In this document: positions 26,016-35,240 of the stretch, one piece after another | How positions within the stretch are numbered: the stretch's first letter is position 1 | How the letters are laid out: each line of letters starts with the position of its first letter | From: JAEXOD01 sp043805435 | GTDB lineage: Bacteria > Bacteroidota > Ignavibacteria > Ignavibacteriales > Melioribacteraceae | NCBI GenBank assembly: GCA_043805435.1 | Contig: JAZDHY010000092.1 | Coordinates: 14,659-78,658, forward strand | Length of the DNA stretch: 64,000 nt | Reading direction: 5' to 3' | The notes under the pieces: model-generated | What the model was told of the DNA's origin: nothing | Databases searched by the model: none | Seen by the model: only the letters and a program-made list of their open reading frames with translations | Made by a program: the position numbers and the translations under genes

Positions 26016-28856
26016 CTAACCCTTTCCTTCCGCACATTTATCAACCAAATAAATAATTGATTTATAATGAATACCGGAAAAAACGGAAAGGCCAATTTCG
26101 CAGGTACGGCTGTTGGAATAACCCTCATGGCAGTCTGGCGTTAAAGCCGGTTTAAGTTCTTTTAATGCCGATTCGTTTAATTCCGGGAAACTAAAACCAC
26201 GGTCGCCGGCAAATCCACAGCAGCCAACTTCGGCAGGGGCAATAACTTCATCAACACAAAGCGAAGTTAAAGCCTTAAATTTATCGTCCAATCCCATTTT
26301 TTTAGAGCTGCACGTTGTATGTATTGCAACCGTTTTATGCTGTTTTGTAAAATTAAGTTTATCCTGCATAAAGTCGTAAATAAATTCAACCGGTTCGTAA
26401 AGTTTAAAGTTGGCATTATTTTTAATTGCAATGTATTCTTTTGTTCTGTATAAACAAGGACTTGTATCAAACAAAACCGGGTATTTGCCATTTTCAGAAG
26501 CAGCATTTAATTGGTTTATTAATTCCTCTGCTTTATAGTCGCCTTGCTGTTTAAAACCTTTGCTGGCAAAAGCCATTCCGCAGCACAAATTTGGCAGGTA
26601 GTTTGGATAAATTATACTGTATCCGGCTTTTTTAAGTAACCGTGTCATTACTGTTGTCTGCGATTCCGTATCACCGCTGTTTTTGGAAACACCCATACTG
26701 CGGCTTATACAGCTTGGGAAATAAACAACCTTAAGTTCGTTTTTATCGTCTTTTGCCGGATAAACTATATTATCGGCACCCTTGGGCATATATTTATTCC
26801 ATAAAGGAATTTTTTTGCCGGATCCTTTAAACATCATATTACTAATGTTTTCCATTAAGGAAGTACCAATTACAGTATGAGCTAAGTTAACAAAATTCAA
26901 ACCGTTTTTAGCACCGGAAGTAACAAATTTCATTCTGTTAGCTAAAACCTTAGCCACACTATTACCTGTACCGGAAGTTAAACTTAACCGTAATTGTTTA
27001 ATTAACTTGCCCGTATCAATATCAACAGGGCATGAAGTTGCGCATAAACCATCTGTAGCGCAAGTTTGGTTACCAAAATAATCAAACGAAGTAATAAATG
27101 TAGTTAATCTTTGCGGATCTGCTCCGCTTTCTTTTAATCTTTTAATTTCACGCCACCCTACAATACGCTGCCTTGGTGATAAAGTCAAATTTTTAGACGG
27201 GCAGTTAACTTCGCAAAAGCCGCATTCAATACATTTATCAATAATAGGATCGGCAATTGGCATTGGCTTTAAGTTTTTTAGGAAAATGTTTTTATCTTTG
27301 TTTAATATTACACCGGGATTAAAAATATTAGCCGGGTCAAAAATAGTTTTAACTTCTTCCATTAATTTATAAATTTCAGTCCCCCATTCGTATTCAACAA
27401 AAGGAGCCATATTTCTACCTGTTCCGTGTTCTGCTTTTAACGAACCGTCATATTTTTCAACAACAAGTTTGGTAATATCTTCCATAAAATATTTATAACG
27501 CAATACTTCGCTTTCGGTGCCAAAATCCTGCGAAAATACAAAATGTACATTCCCTGCAATTGCATGTCCCCAAATTATTGTTTCGTTATAATTATGTTTG
27601 GCAAAAAGAGACTGCAGATCCAAAACAGCATCGGCAAGTCTATCCATAGGTAAATTAACATCTTCAATAATAACCGTTGTGCCAATTTTGCGTGCCGCAC
27701 AAACAGTAGGAAATAAACCCTTGCGGATATCCCAAAGTTTTTTGTATTCTTTTTTATCGGTAGTAAATTGTACAGGTTGTTCTTTTGGTAAATCTTCAAT
27801 AGCATCGGTAATTAATTTTATTCTTTCCTGTAAAGTTTCTTTATCCAATGCAGATGTTTCAATTAATAAAGCTGCGGCTTTGTTATCTAACGTTTTTATA
27901 AATTCAGGCATACCCGGTTTATCTTCAACGGCTTTTAAAGCGGCTCTATCCATAATTTCGGCAGCATCAACAGGCAAATTATTAAAAATAGGAATTGCCA
28001 TACATGCTGTTTTTATATCCTTAAATAATATTAAAGCAGTACCTTTGTTAGGTAGTTCGGGAACAGTTTTTAATGTCAATTCGCTAATAAATCCAAGTGT
28101 ACCTTCGGAACCGATCATTAAATGAGCAATAATATTGTAAGGGTCGTCAAAATCAACTAACGAATTTACCCCATAACCGCAGGTGTTTTTCATTTCGTAT
28201 TTTTTGCGTATGCGGTCGGCAACGGGTTTATTTTCTTTTATTTTATTAGATAAAGCGGTAATTGAATTTACCAAATCTTTACGTTTTTTATAAAAGTCAT
28301 TTTTGGAATTTTGGCTGTTTGTATCTAAAACAGAACCATCGGCAAAAATAATTTTCATTCCAAGCAGAGTATTGTAAATATTGTTTGCCGTTCCGCTTGT
28401 CATACCGCTTGCGTTATTAGCGGCAATACCGCCAAGTTTTGCGGAATTTATTGAAGCCGGATCGGGGCCCAGTTTTTTATTGTATTTAGCTAAATACAAA
28501 TTGGCAAAACTGCCAACTACGCCCGGCTGGAGTTTAATTTTATCACCATTTTCCAAAATTTCGTATTTATTCCATTCACTGCCCAAAACAAGCAAAACGG
28601 AATCTGAAATTGCCTGGCCCGATAATGACGTTCCGGCAGCTCTAAAAGTAATTGGTAATTTAAGTTTGTTACACAACTCAATTACTTTTTGTGCTTCAGT
28701 TTCATTTTCTACCTTAACAACAAGGTTTGGTATTAAACGGTAAAATCCTGCGTCGGTTCCAAAAGCCAGTTTACGTAATTCGTCATAAATCAATCTTTCT
28801 TTAGGTATGAATTTAATCAATTCATTATATAGTGATAAATAATCTCCTTTCAACAT
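26016..28856 (-). CDS. FAD-linked D-lactate dehydrogenase-type oxidase with fused Fe-S domain
   Basis: This 946-residue fusion corresponds to GlcD plus GlcF. The N-terminal half is a PCMH-type FAD-binding domain ('PITFRAAGTSLSGQAISDSV', 'LGGIAANNASG') and the FAD-oxidase C domain ('EHGTGRNMAPFVEYEWG'). Two 4Fe-4S motifs follow: 'CIECGFCEVNCPS' and 'CATDGLCATSCPVD'. The C-terminus has two CCG cysteine-rich repeats ('LCCGMAF' and 'GCCGFAGDRGF'). This layout fits D-lactate or 2-hydroxyacid dehydrogenases passing electrons to quinone at the inner membrane. It is a single minus-strand gene; the aminopeptidase gene ends 37 nt upstream of its start. Confidence 0.9.
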   Translation of the reverse strand: MLKGDYLSLYNELIKFIPKERLIYDELRKLAFGTDAGFYRLIPNLVVKVENETEAQKVIELCNKLKLPITFRAAGTSLSGQAISDSVLLVLGSEWNKYEILENGDKIKLQPGVVGSFANLYLAKYNKKLGPDPASINSAKLGGIAANNASGMTSGTANNIYNTLLGMKIIFADGSVLDTNSQNSKNDFYKKRKDLVNSITALSNKIKENKPVADRIRKKYEMKNTCGYGVNSLVDFDDPYNIIAHLMIGSEGTLGFISELTLKTVPELPNKGTALILFKDIKTACMAIPIFNNLPVDAAEIMDRAALKAVEDKPGMPEFIKTLDNKAAALLIETSALDKETLQERIKLITDAIEDLPKEQPVQFTTDKKEYKKLWDIRKGLFPTVCAARKIGTTVIIEDVNLPMDRLADAVLDLQSLFAKHNYNETIIWGHAIAGNVHFVFSQDFGTESEVLRYKYFMEDITKLVVEKYDGSLKAEHGTGRNMAPFVEYEWGTEIYKLMEEVKTIFDPANIFNPGVILNKDKNIFLKNLKPMPIADPIIDKCIECGFCEVNCPSKNLTLSPRQRIVGWREIKRLKESGADPQRLTTFITSFDYFGNQTCATDGLCATSCPVDIDTGKLIKQLRLSLTSGTGNSVAKVLANRMKFVTSGAKNGLNFVNLAHTVIGTSLMENISNMMFKGSGKKIPLWNKYMPKGADNIVYPAKDDKNELKVVYFPSCISRSMGVSKNSGDTESQTTVMTRLLKKAGYSIIYPNYLPNLCCGMAFASKGFKQQGDYKAEELINQLNAASENGKYPVLFDTSPCLYRTKEYIAIKNNANFKLYEPVEFIYDFMQDKLNFTKQHKTVAIHTTCSSKKMGLDDKFKALTSLCVDEVIAPAEVGCCGFAGDRGFSFPELNESALKELKPALTPDCHEGYSNSRTCEIGLSVFSGIHYKSIIYLVDKCAEGKG

Positions 28857-28893
28857 CTTATCAGTCCAAATTTATATAGTTAAAATAATTTTA

Positions 28894-30279
28894 TTACGAA
28901 CAAATATCTTCAATATCTTTTATTGATTTTGGAATCGGTTTGCCTAATACACGTGCACCATTATTGGTAACAAGTATATCGTCTTCAATTCTAATACCGC
29001 CAAAATCAAAATGTTTTTCGGCTTCGGCATAATTAATAAAATCAACAAATTTCTTTTCTTTTTTCCAAGTTTTAATTAACTGCGGAATAAAATAAATTCC
29101 CGGTTCAACAGTCATAACAAAACCAACTTCCAAAGGACGAGCCATACGCAGATATTTTAATCCAAATTGCTGGCTTCTTTCAACATCTTCGGTATAACCG
29201 ACCAGAGATTCGCCAAGGGCTTCCATATCGTGTACATCAAGACCTAACATATGGCCTAAACCATGTGGATAAAACATAGCATGTGCGCCAAGTTTAACGG
29301 CTTCAGCCGTATCGCCTTTCATTAAGCCAATTGCCTTTAATCCGTCAACAATAGTTCTTGCGGAATCAAAATGAACATCCCTGTATGGTCTGCCCGCTTT
29401 AATTGTTTTAATTGCCGTTTCGTTTGTATTAAGAACAATAGAATAAATATCTTTTTGAAATTCGGTAAACTTTCCGTTAACCGGAAAAGTACGTGTAATG
29501 TCGCTTGCGTAATGCTCTAACGATTCGGCACCGCTGTCAAGTAAAACAAGCTGTCCGGCCTGCATAATATTTTCATGAAAAGGATTATGCAGTCTTTCGC
29601 CGTTAACCGAAAATATGGAAGCAAACGAAGGGCCATGTCCTTTTGCATAAGTTTTAGCTTCAACAAAAGAATAAACATCTCGTTCACTAATACCCGGTTT
29701 TGTGTTTTTAAAAGCATAATCATACATATCGTAACTTATTTCAATAGCTTTTTCAATCTCCAAAACTTCAAGGTCACTTTTTATAGAACGTTGTTTAATA
29801 GCAGCTAAAATAAATTCTTTAGAAGCATGCTTATTAATTAAATCATAATTAAGTGTTAAAAGTTCACTTAAATAAATAATATTTTCGGTTCTGTATTGCG
29901 GCAAATAATGAAAAATTGAACCGTCTTTAAAAAGAGTTGTAACATATTTATTTAATTTTTCCGTTGGCAATATTTTATTAATGCCGCTTAACTCAGCTTT
30001 TTGCTCAAGCGTTAATTCGGGACCTGTCCAAACCAAATCGTCTAATGTTAAATCGGTACCAAAAAGCACTTCTTCGTTGTTATCAATATCAATAATGCCG
30101 AATAAACCTTCAAAATCCAACCCAAAATAATACAAAAACGTACTATCCTGGCGGAATTTATACGTATTTGCCGGATAGTTCATAGGTGATGCATTATTAC
30201 CCGGTAATAAAACCACACCGCTTTTTAAAATTTCTTTAAGTTCATTTCTTCTTTTTGCGTAAACTTCAGAATTAAACAT
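28894..30279 (-). CDS. Xaa-Pro aminopeptidase (M24B family)
   Basis: This 461-residue protein has the N-terminal aminopeptidase P domain and the pita-bread metallopeptidase fold. Metal ligands are recognisable in order: Asp in 'LLDSGAE', Asp in 'ASDITRTF', His in 'HGLGHMLGLDVHD', Glu in 'TVEPGIYF' and Glu in 'GIRIEDDI'. It removes N-terminal residues before proline, using two Mn2+ or similar ions, in the cytoplasm. A good RBS (GGAGG in 'TTTTGGAGGTTACATG') precedes the start. The oxidase gene lies 37 nt downstream and may be co-transcribed. A repeat array lies upstream. Confidence 0.92.
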   Translation of the reverse strand: MFNSEVYAKRRNELKEILKSGVVLLPGNNASPMNYPANTYKFRQDSTFLYYFGLDFEGLFGIIDIDNNEEVLFGTDLTLDDLVWTGPELTLEQKAELSGINKILPTEKLNKYVTTLFKDGSIFHYLPQYRTENIIYLSELLTLNYDLINKHASKEFILAAIKQRSIKSDLEVLEIEKAIEISYDMYDYAFKNTKPGISERDVYSFVEAKTYAKGHGPSFASIFSVNGERLHNPFHENIMQAGQLVLLDSGAESLEHYASDITRTFPVNGKFTEFQKDIYSIVLNTNETAIKTIKAGRPYRDVHFDSARTIVDGLKAIGLMKGDTAEAVKLGAHAMFYPHGLGHMLGLDVHDMEALGESLVGYTEDVERSQQFGLKYLRMARPLEVGFVMTVEPGIYFIPQLIKTWKKEKKFVDFINYAEAEKHFDFGGIRIEDDILVTNNGARVLGKPIPKSIKDIEDICS

Positions 30280-30413
30280 GTAACCTCCAAAAAATTAATC
30301 TTTAAATATAAATAAAAATGCAAATAGATAATAGTTATTAGTTAATACATTAGTTTATTTATAAGATATTACTCAAACTGCAAATAATAATAACCAATCG
30401 GAATAATCTTTTT

Positions 30414-31026
30414 TGTAGCGCAAGTTTCAGCTAGCAGGCTTTAATATAATTAGTATTTCTTTCCAAAGTTTGCGAGATAAATCTCGCACTACAATTAGGC
30501 GTAATAGTAAAAAATGTAGCATTGTAGCGCAAGCTTCACAGACTGTGTTAAAACTGGGGAATAGTTGTAATAAAAAGGAACTCATCCTTCGACTCAGCAA
30601 ACCCCGCTGAGTACACCGCCTTCTCTTAAAAATAGAAGGGGAGTGATTGTAAAAACATATTATACAATAACTTCCCGTTTAATATTTCCCCTCTCTTTTA
30701 AGAGAGGGGATTAAGGGGTGAGTTCGGTTTTTTAATTTTCACACAGTCTGTTCAGCTCGCAGGCTTTAATATAATTAGTATTTCTTTCCAAAGTTTGCGA
30801 GATAAATCTCGCACTACAATTGGGCAAAATAGCAAAAAATGTAGCATTGTAGCGCAAGCTTCAGCTCGCAGGCTTTAATATAATTAGTATTTCTTTCCAA
30901 GGTTTGCGGGATAAATCTAGCACTACAATTGGGCAAAATAGCAAAAAATGTAGCATTGTAGCGCGAGCTTTAGCTCGCAGGCTTTAATATAATTAGTATT
31001 TCTTTCCAAAGTTTGCGAGATAAATA
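30414..31026. repeat. 109-bp tandem repeat, about 3.6 copies
   Basis: Unit starts at 30414, 30523, 30848 and 30957 are exactly 109 bp apart once the 216-bp insertion in unit 2 is subtracted. Each unit begins TGTAGCGC, carries a hairpin like GCGAGCTTTAGCTCGC, then 'GGCTTTAATATAATTAGTAT', and a second hairpin TGCGAGATAAATCTCGCA. Unit 4 is cut short at about 31026. Confidence 0.9.
30535..30754. mobile_element. 212-bp MITE with terminal inverted repeats and a 4-bp target duplication
   Basis: The element spans 30539..30750 and is bounded by CAGACTGTGTTAAAA (left) and the complement of CAGACTGTGTGAAAA (right), 14 of 15 identical. The flanks TTCA (30535..30538) and TTCA (30751..30754) are a target duplication: intact units of the host repeat read GCTTCAGC at this point with a single TTCA. 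It has no coding capacity. Internal hairpins include CCCCTCTCTT with AAGAGAGGGG. Confidence 0.85.
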
Positions 31027-31064
31027 AAGGATAATTTTACCCATTTAATAGAAACAAACATCCT

Positions 31065-32384
31065 TTACCCCTCTTTTACTCTCACATCATCTACAAAATG
31101 CAAAATAATTAAACCAACTATAAAAAACGCACCTATTGTTAATATGGCAAAACGTTGACTGTTTGTACCGTAACTGACCAAACCAAAAACCAAAGGGCCT
31201 AAAATTGCTGAACTTTTACCAAAAAATGAAAAGAAACCAAAAAACTCGGTTTTCTTTTCGGGCGGAATCAACTGACTCATAAAACTGCGGCTTGTTGATT
31301 GTGTTGCACCCATAACGCTACCGGCAAGCAGACCAACAAAATAAAATCCGTAACGCACTGCAGATTCCACACCAATTGAAAAAGTATTTGATATATATAT
31401 AATTAAAAAGCTATTGTTGTAACTTGTTAAAAACGCAACAACTATTGTTAATACCCAAATTAATAACGAATAAACAATAGCCTTTTTTTGACCTATTGCA
31501 TCCCCTAATATCCCAAAAACAATAGACCCCACAATTGCGGTTGTTTGTACAATAATAAAAAATATTATTAATTCCGTAAGTGAAAAATGAAGTGTGGTAC
31601 TTGCATAATTTCCCGAAAAATAAATAACAGTATTAACCCCTTCAATATAAAAGAAAAATGCAATTAAAAACATGGTTAGGTTTTTATAATATTTAAGATG
31701 AGTTATCGTATTCCACACTCTTGAAAAACCTATACTTAAATAATTTACAGATGGCAGTTTTGTTTTACGGGTATCGTGTATAAATATAAAAAGAGGCAAT
31801 GAAAACACTAAAAAGAATAAAGCAGCCATAGGAAAAGTTTCTTTTAACATATTAGCATTAATTAAGGGATACGCCAATGCCAAGGCTGCAAGAGAACCCA
31901 AATAACCCATTGCAAAACCATACCCGCTTACCCTTCCATAATTTTTAGGAGTAGTAATTTCGGGTAAAAACGAATCGTAAAAAACCAACCCGGCTTCAAA
32001 ACCAATATTTGCTAATATAAACAATAAAATTGCCCATAAAACAGATCCTTTATCCAAATAAAACAACAAAGCCGTTGAAATAATACATAACAAAGTAAAA
32101 AACAACAAAAATCGTTTTTTACCTGCGGAATGGTCGGCAATGGCACCTAATACTGGTGAAATTATTGCAGTAATAAGCATGGAAATACTTGTTCCGAAAC
32201 TCCAATATAAATCGCCAATAGATTTACCATCGGCAATTACTTTTTTAAAATATACTGCAAATAAAAATGTAACTACAACAATTGAATACGATGTGTTGGC
32301 AAAATCGAATAAAGTCCATACAAATATTTGGAACTTATTGTTCTTTTTGGAATCAGGCAGGCTTTTTGGGGAGTGTAATGTCAA
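31065..32384 (-). CDS. MFS transporter, UMF1/Atg22-like
   Basis: This 439-residue protein has about 12 membrane segments. The N-terminal 'WTLFDFANTSYSIVVVTFLF' and 'ISPVLGAIADHSAGKKRFLL' are characteristic of the UMF1 (vacuole-effluxer-like) branch of the major facilitator superfamily, as is 'ESAVRYGFYFVGLLAGSVMG' in the second half. The start is a TTG at 32384 with AGAGG 5 nt upstream; it overlaps the end of nusB by 32 nt and no in-frame ATG exists before the first membrane segment. The family exports small solutes such as amino acids; the substrate here is unknown. Confidence 0.85.
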   Translation of the reverse strand: MTLHSPKSLPDSKKNNKFQIFVWTLFDFANTSYSIVVVTFLFAVYFKKVIADGKSIGDLYWSFGTSISMLITAIISPVLGAIADHSAGKKRFLLFFTLLCIISTALLFYLDKGSVLWAILLFILANIGFEAGLVFYDSFLPEITTPKNYGRVSGYGFAMGYLGSLAALALAYPLINANMLKETFPMAALFFLVFSLPLFIFIHDTRKTKLPSVNYLSIGFSRVWNTITHLKYYKNLTMFLIAFFFYIEGVNTVIYFSGNYASTTLHFSLTELIIFFIIVQTTAIVGSIVFGILGDAIGQKKAIVYSLLIWVLTIVVAFLTSYNNSFLIIYISNTFSIGVESAVRYGFYFVGLLAGSVMGATQSTSRSFMSQLIPPEKKTEFFGFFSFFGKSSAILGPLVFGLVSYGTNSQRFAILTIGAFFIVGLIILHFVDDVRVKEG

Positions 32385-32832
32385 TCAATCCTCTACCAAA
32401 TTTATTAAGTTTTCCGCTTGTTTTTAATTCATTTAAAACGGCATCTAAAATACCATTAATAAATTTGCCGCTTTTTTGTGTACTGTAATCTTTTGCAATT
32501 TCAATAACTTCATTAATTGATACTTTTGGCGGTATATCAGGAAAATATAACAACTCGCAAATACCAATACGAATAAGTAATTTATCAATTAATGCAATTC
32601 TATCCATTTCCCAATTTGCAACTCTGTCACTAATCATTTTATCCAAATCCGGAGCATAACGTGTTACTGTATTAATTAAATTTTTACAAAATAATCTATC
32701 GGCTGCCGATTCAACATCAGACAATAAACCTTCCGTCAATAATTCAATTCTATCTTTATTCATTTCGTAAGCGTATAAAATTTGTAGCGATTTTTCTCTT
32801 AAAGCTCTTCTATTAATTTTTTTAGAATTCAT
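32353..32832 (-). CDS. nusB: transcription antitermination factor NusB
   Basis: This 159-residue protein has the all-helical NusB fold. It begins 'NRRALREKSLQILYAYEMNK' and contains 'WEMDRIALIDKLLIRIGICE' and the conserved 'PPKVSINEVIEIAKDYSTQK', then 'FINGILD'. NusB with NusE (S10) binds boxA RNA to support antitermination of rRNA transcription. It is upstream of and overlaps the MFS gene by 32 nt, so the two share a transcript. A slightly long C-terminal tail (rich in Lys/Gly) extends beyond the last helix. Confidence 0.93.
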   Translation of the reverse strand: MNSKKINRRALREKSLQILYAYEMNKDRIELLTEGLLSDVESAADRLFCKNLINTVTRYAPDLDKMISDRVANWEMDRIALIDKLLIRIGICELLYFPDIPPKVSINEVIEIAKDYSTQKSGKFINGILDAVLNELKTSGKLNKFGRGLIDITLPKKPA

Positions 32833-32991
32833 TCTTATCCCTTAAATAACATATATTTTTAATATTTTCCTGAGATGGATTCAAAATCGGAAAAACTGAT
32901 ATTTTAAACTTAACTAAAATAACATACAAGTCAAATTTAATTTATAACGTTTTGGTACATTTTTTTTGATGTGTGATAAACACTTTAACTT

Positions 32992-33018
32992 AATTCCCCC
33001 TTAAGGCAAGGGGGAATT
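32992..33018. repeat. perfect 11-bp hairpin between ldh-type gene and nusB
   Basis: AATTCCCCCTT pairs with AAGGGGGAATT around AAGGC. A T-run follows only on the plus strand, so it is not a classical terminator for the minus-strand dehydrogenase, though it lies just past that gene's stop. It resembles the hairpins inside the MITE at 30539..30750. Confidence 0.6.
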
Positions 33019-33068
33019 TTTAAAAATAGTAATAGAACATATAAGATTCTAGTTAACAATCCCTGTAA

Positions 33069-34181
33069 TTATTTTTTAACCAACTCCCCTAGTCTTCCCG
33101 AATATTTTGAAGAACCGGAATAAAGTTTTCTAATACCGCCAATTTTTGCCAAACGTTCCTGCGCAATTTTCAGCGAGGCTTCATTTGAAGGAATACTTAA
33201 TTCTTTTGATGTACGTAACACTCTTTTTACAATTTCGTATATACTTTCGGCTTGTTTCATTGCTCTGTCTTGTCTATATCCTTCAATTTCATTTGCAACA
33301 TTTATTAATCCGCCTGCATTAATAACATAATCCGGTGCATATATTATACCTTTATTGTAAAGATCCATACCATGTTTTTCTTCATCTTCTAATTGATTAT
33401 TTGCTCCCCCGGCTATAATTTCAGCTTTAATTTTAGGAATAGTCTCATCATTTAATATTCCGCCTAGTGCATTTGGTGAAAAAATATCACAATTTATTTC
33501 ATAAATTTCTTCAGGTTTAACTACATGAGCTTTAACTGTTTCCAAAACTCTTTTAATTTTTTCGTCAACCAAATCAGTAATAAATAATTCAGCACCTTCG
33601 CTATATAAATGTTCACACAAAAATCTGGATACTTGACCGGCACCTTGAATAGCAATTTTTCTGCCGCGTAAAGAGTCCGAACCCCATTTTTCATGAGCGC
33701 ATGCCTTCATGCCAACATAAACACTGTACGAAGTAACCGGAGCAGGATCTCCCGAACCGCCTAAGGCTTTAGAGATACCGGTAACATACTTTGTTTCCAT
33801 CCTTACATATTCCATATCTTTAACAGAAGTGCCAACATCCTCAGCAGTAATAAATCTACCGGAAAGACCATCAACAAACTTACCAAAAGTTCTGAAAAGT
33901 AATTCATCTTTCATAGTTGCCGAATCGCCAATTATAACAGCTTTGCCGCCGCCAAAATTTAAACCGGCTACCGCAGATTTGTATGTCATTGCCCGTGATA
34001 AACGCAAAACGTCCTTGAGTGCAGCGTCCACACTTGAATAGTTCCACATTCTGGTTCCGCCAAGCGCAGGGCCCAATTTTGTGTCGTGAATTGCAATTAT
34101 TGCTTTAAGTCCGGATTCCTTATTTGAACAAAAAACAACTTGTTCATGATCGTGCATTTCAATAGTTTCAAAAATTTCCAT
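33069..34181 (-). CDS. leucine/valine/phenylalanine dehydrogenase
   Basis: This 370-residue Glu/Leu/Phe/Val dehydrogenase family protein contains 'HDTKLGPALGGTRMWNY', the catalytic-lysine segment 'AVAGLNFGGGKAVI', 'TAEDVGTS' and the NAD-binding 'IAIQGAGQVSRFLCEHL'. The short length and 'LGPALGGTRMW' favour leucine dehydrogenase over glutamate dehydrogenase. It deaminates branched-chain or aromatic amino acids to 2-oxoacids with NAD+ in the cytoplasm. The substrate among Leu/Val/Phe cannot be fixed by eye. A YdcF-type gene ends 27 nt upstream, so co-transcription is possible. Confidence 0.9.
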   Translation of the reverse strand: MEIFETIEMHDHEQVVFCSNKESGLKAIIAIHDTKLGPALGGTRMWNYSSVDAALKDVLRLSRAMTYKSAVAGLNFGGGKAVIIGDSATMKDELLFRTFGKFVDGLSGRFITAEDVGTSVKDMEYVRMETKYVTGISKALGGSGDPAPVTSYSVYVGMKACAHEKWGSDSLRGRKIAIQGAGQVSRFLCEHLYSEGAELFITDLVDEKIKRVLETVKAHVVKPEEIYEINCDIFSPNALGGILNDETIPKIKAEIIAGGANNQLEDEEKHGMDLYNKGIIYAPDYVINAGGLINVANEIEGYRQDRAMKQAESIYEIVKRVLRTSKELSIPSNEASLKIAQERLAKIGGIRKLYSGSSKYSGRLGELVKK

Positions 34182-34208
34182 CAGTAGTCTCCCGATTTAG
34201 TTGTTAAC

Positions 34209-35240
34209 TTATATAGCAAACAGCCAAAACAATATAAGTGCTATACTTTCTCTTATTCTGTAATATATTAATGTTTCAAATTTGTATTCATTTCCGCTTG
34301 AAATACCTTCTGCATTTACATTAAAGAATTTACAAATTTCCAGAACACGTTTCAAGTGAAATTGATCAGAAATTATAATTATTTTCTCAAATTCCCTCTT
34401 TTCTTGTAGTTCACTACGTATAAATTTAATTTGTTCGGTTGTTGTTGATGTTTTATTTTCAACAAGTATATCATTTTCGCTAACACCAAGTTTCCTTAAA
34501 AATCTATTAGCAGTTTCAGCTTCGGTTAATTCACCCGGTGCTTTACCGCCTGTAACCTGAATTTTATCAATTATCCCTTTATTATACAATTCAAAAGCTT
34601 TATAAATTCTTCCTTTTAATACAGGACTTGGTTGATTTTGTTTCCAAACAGCAGCACCCAAAATTACACCACAATCATATTTTTCCACTTTAATTTTTTC
34701 AGTATCAATAGTATCAGTATATCCTGTTGTATATAAGTAAGCAAAAACTAATATCAAAGAAATTACAAATGTGCAAAACACAAACGCTTTTAAATATATA
34801 AAATAACCTTTTTTATATATTAATGAAACAACTACAAAAGCAAAATATATTGCAATACTAAAATTTACTACAAACAAAATACCCAAACTTGCTTTACGTA
34901 TGGGATAACCCCAAAAATATCCTTCTTTAATTGGGAAATTTGTTTTTGTTATTACCGCAATTAAAAATAATGGAACAAGCATTAAAATTGATACAATAAT
35001 TAAAATAACCGCATGTGTATTAAAAGAATCGGTTCGTTTAACATATACAAAAAATAAAGTTAAAATTGTTGAGCAAAACAGACTAATGACAAGTAAATTT
35101 CCAATTGTAACAATTTTAAATTCATTTATCGGCAGTCTATTTAAATTATACTTAAAAACAAATAGCGCAAAATAGTTAATAATTAAAATACTTATTAAAA
35201 ATAGAAAACTTTTATAATTCCCTTCAATTTTATTTTTCAC
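34209..35240 (-). CDS. YdcF/ElyC family membrane protein (DUF218)
   Basis: This 343-residue protein has about five hydrophobic segments in the first 175 residues. A soluble DUF218 domain follows: 'DCGVILGAAVWKQNQPSPVL', 'KIQVTGGKAPGELTEAE', 'ENKTSTTTEQIKFIRSEL' and 'IIISDQFHLKRVLEIC'. DUF218 proteins such as SanA and ElyC affect envelope polysaccharide or peptidoglycan precursors; the chemistry is unsettled. Its start overlaps the stop of the ABC ATPase gene by 4 nt, indicating co-translation. Confidence 0.85.
   Translation of the reverse strand: MKNKIEGNYKSFLFLISILIINYFALFVFKYNLNRLPINEFKIVTIGNLLVISLFCSTILTLFFVYVKRTDSFNTHAVILIIVSILMLVPLFLIAVITKTNFPIKEGYFWGYPIRKASLGILFVVNFSIAIYFAFVVVSLIYKKGYFIYLKAFVFCTFVISLILVFAYLYTTGYTDTIDTEKIKVEKYDCGVILGAAVWKQNQPSPVLKGRIYKAFELYNKGIIDKIQVTGGKAPGELTEAETANRFLRKLGVSENDILVENKTSTTTEQIKFIRSELQEKREFEKIIIISDQFHLKRVLEICKFFNVNAEGISSGNEYKFETLIYYRIRESIALILFWLFAI

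Larger units (their letters stand above)
30300..31064. other. noncoding region made mainly of a tandem repeat array
   Basis: About 765 bp without a gene separates the aminopeptidase start from the MFS stop. Most of it is the 109-bp tandem repeat (30414..31026) with the MITE inserted in the second unit. The outer 110 bp at the left are AT-rich and presumably hold the aminopeptidase promoter. Confidence 0.7.

Noticed and set aside
27598..28125. 175-codon plus-strand frame inside the FAD oxidase gene
   Set aside because: It is antisense to a well-conserved coding region; the composition follows the opposite strand.
30414..31026. CRISPR array
   Set aside because: The 109-bp units are repeated throughout with no unique spacers, so it is a tandem repeat.
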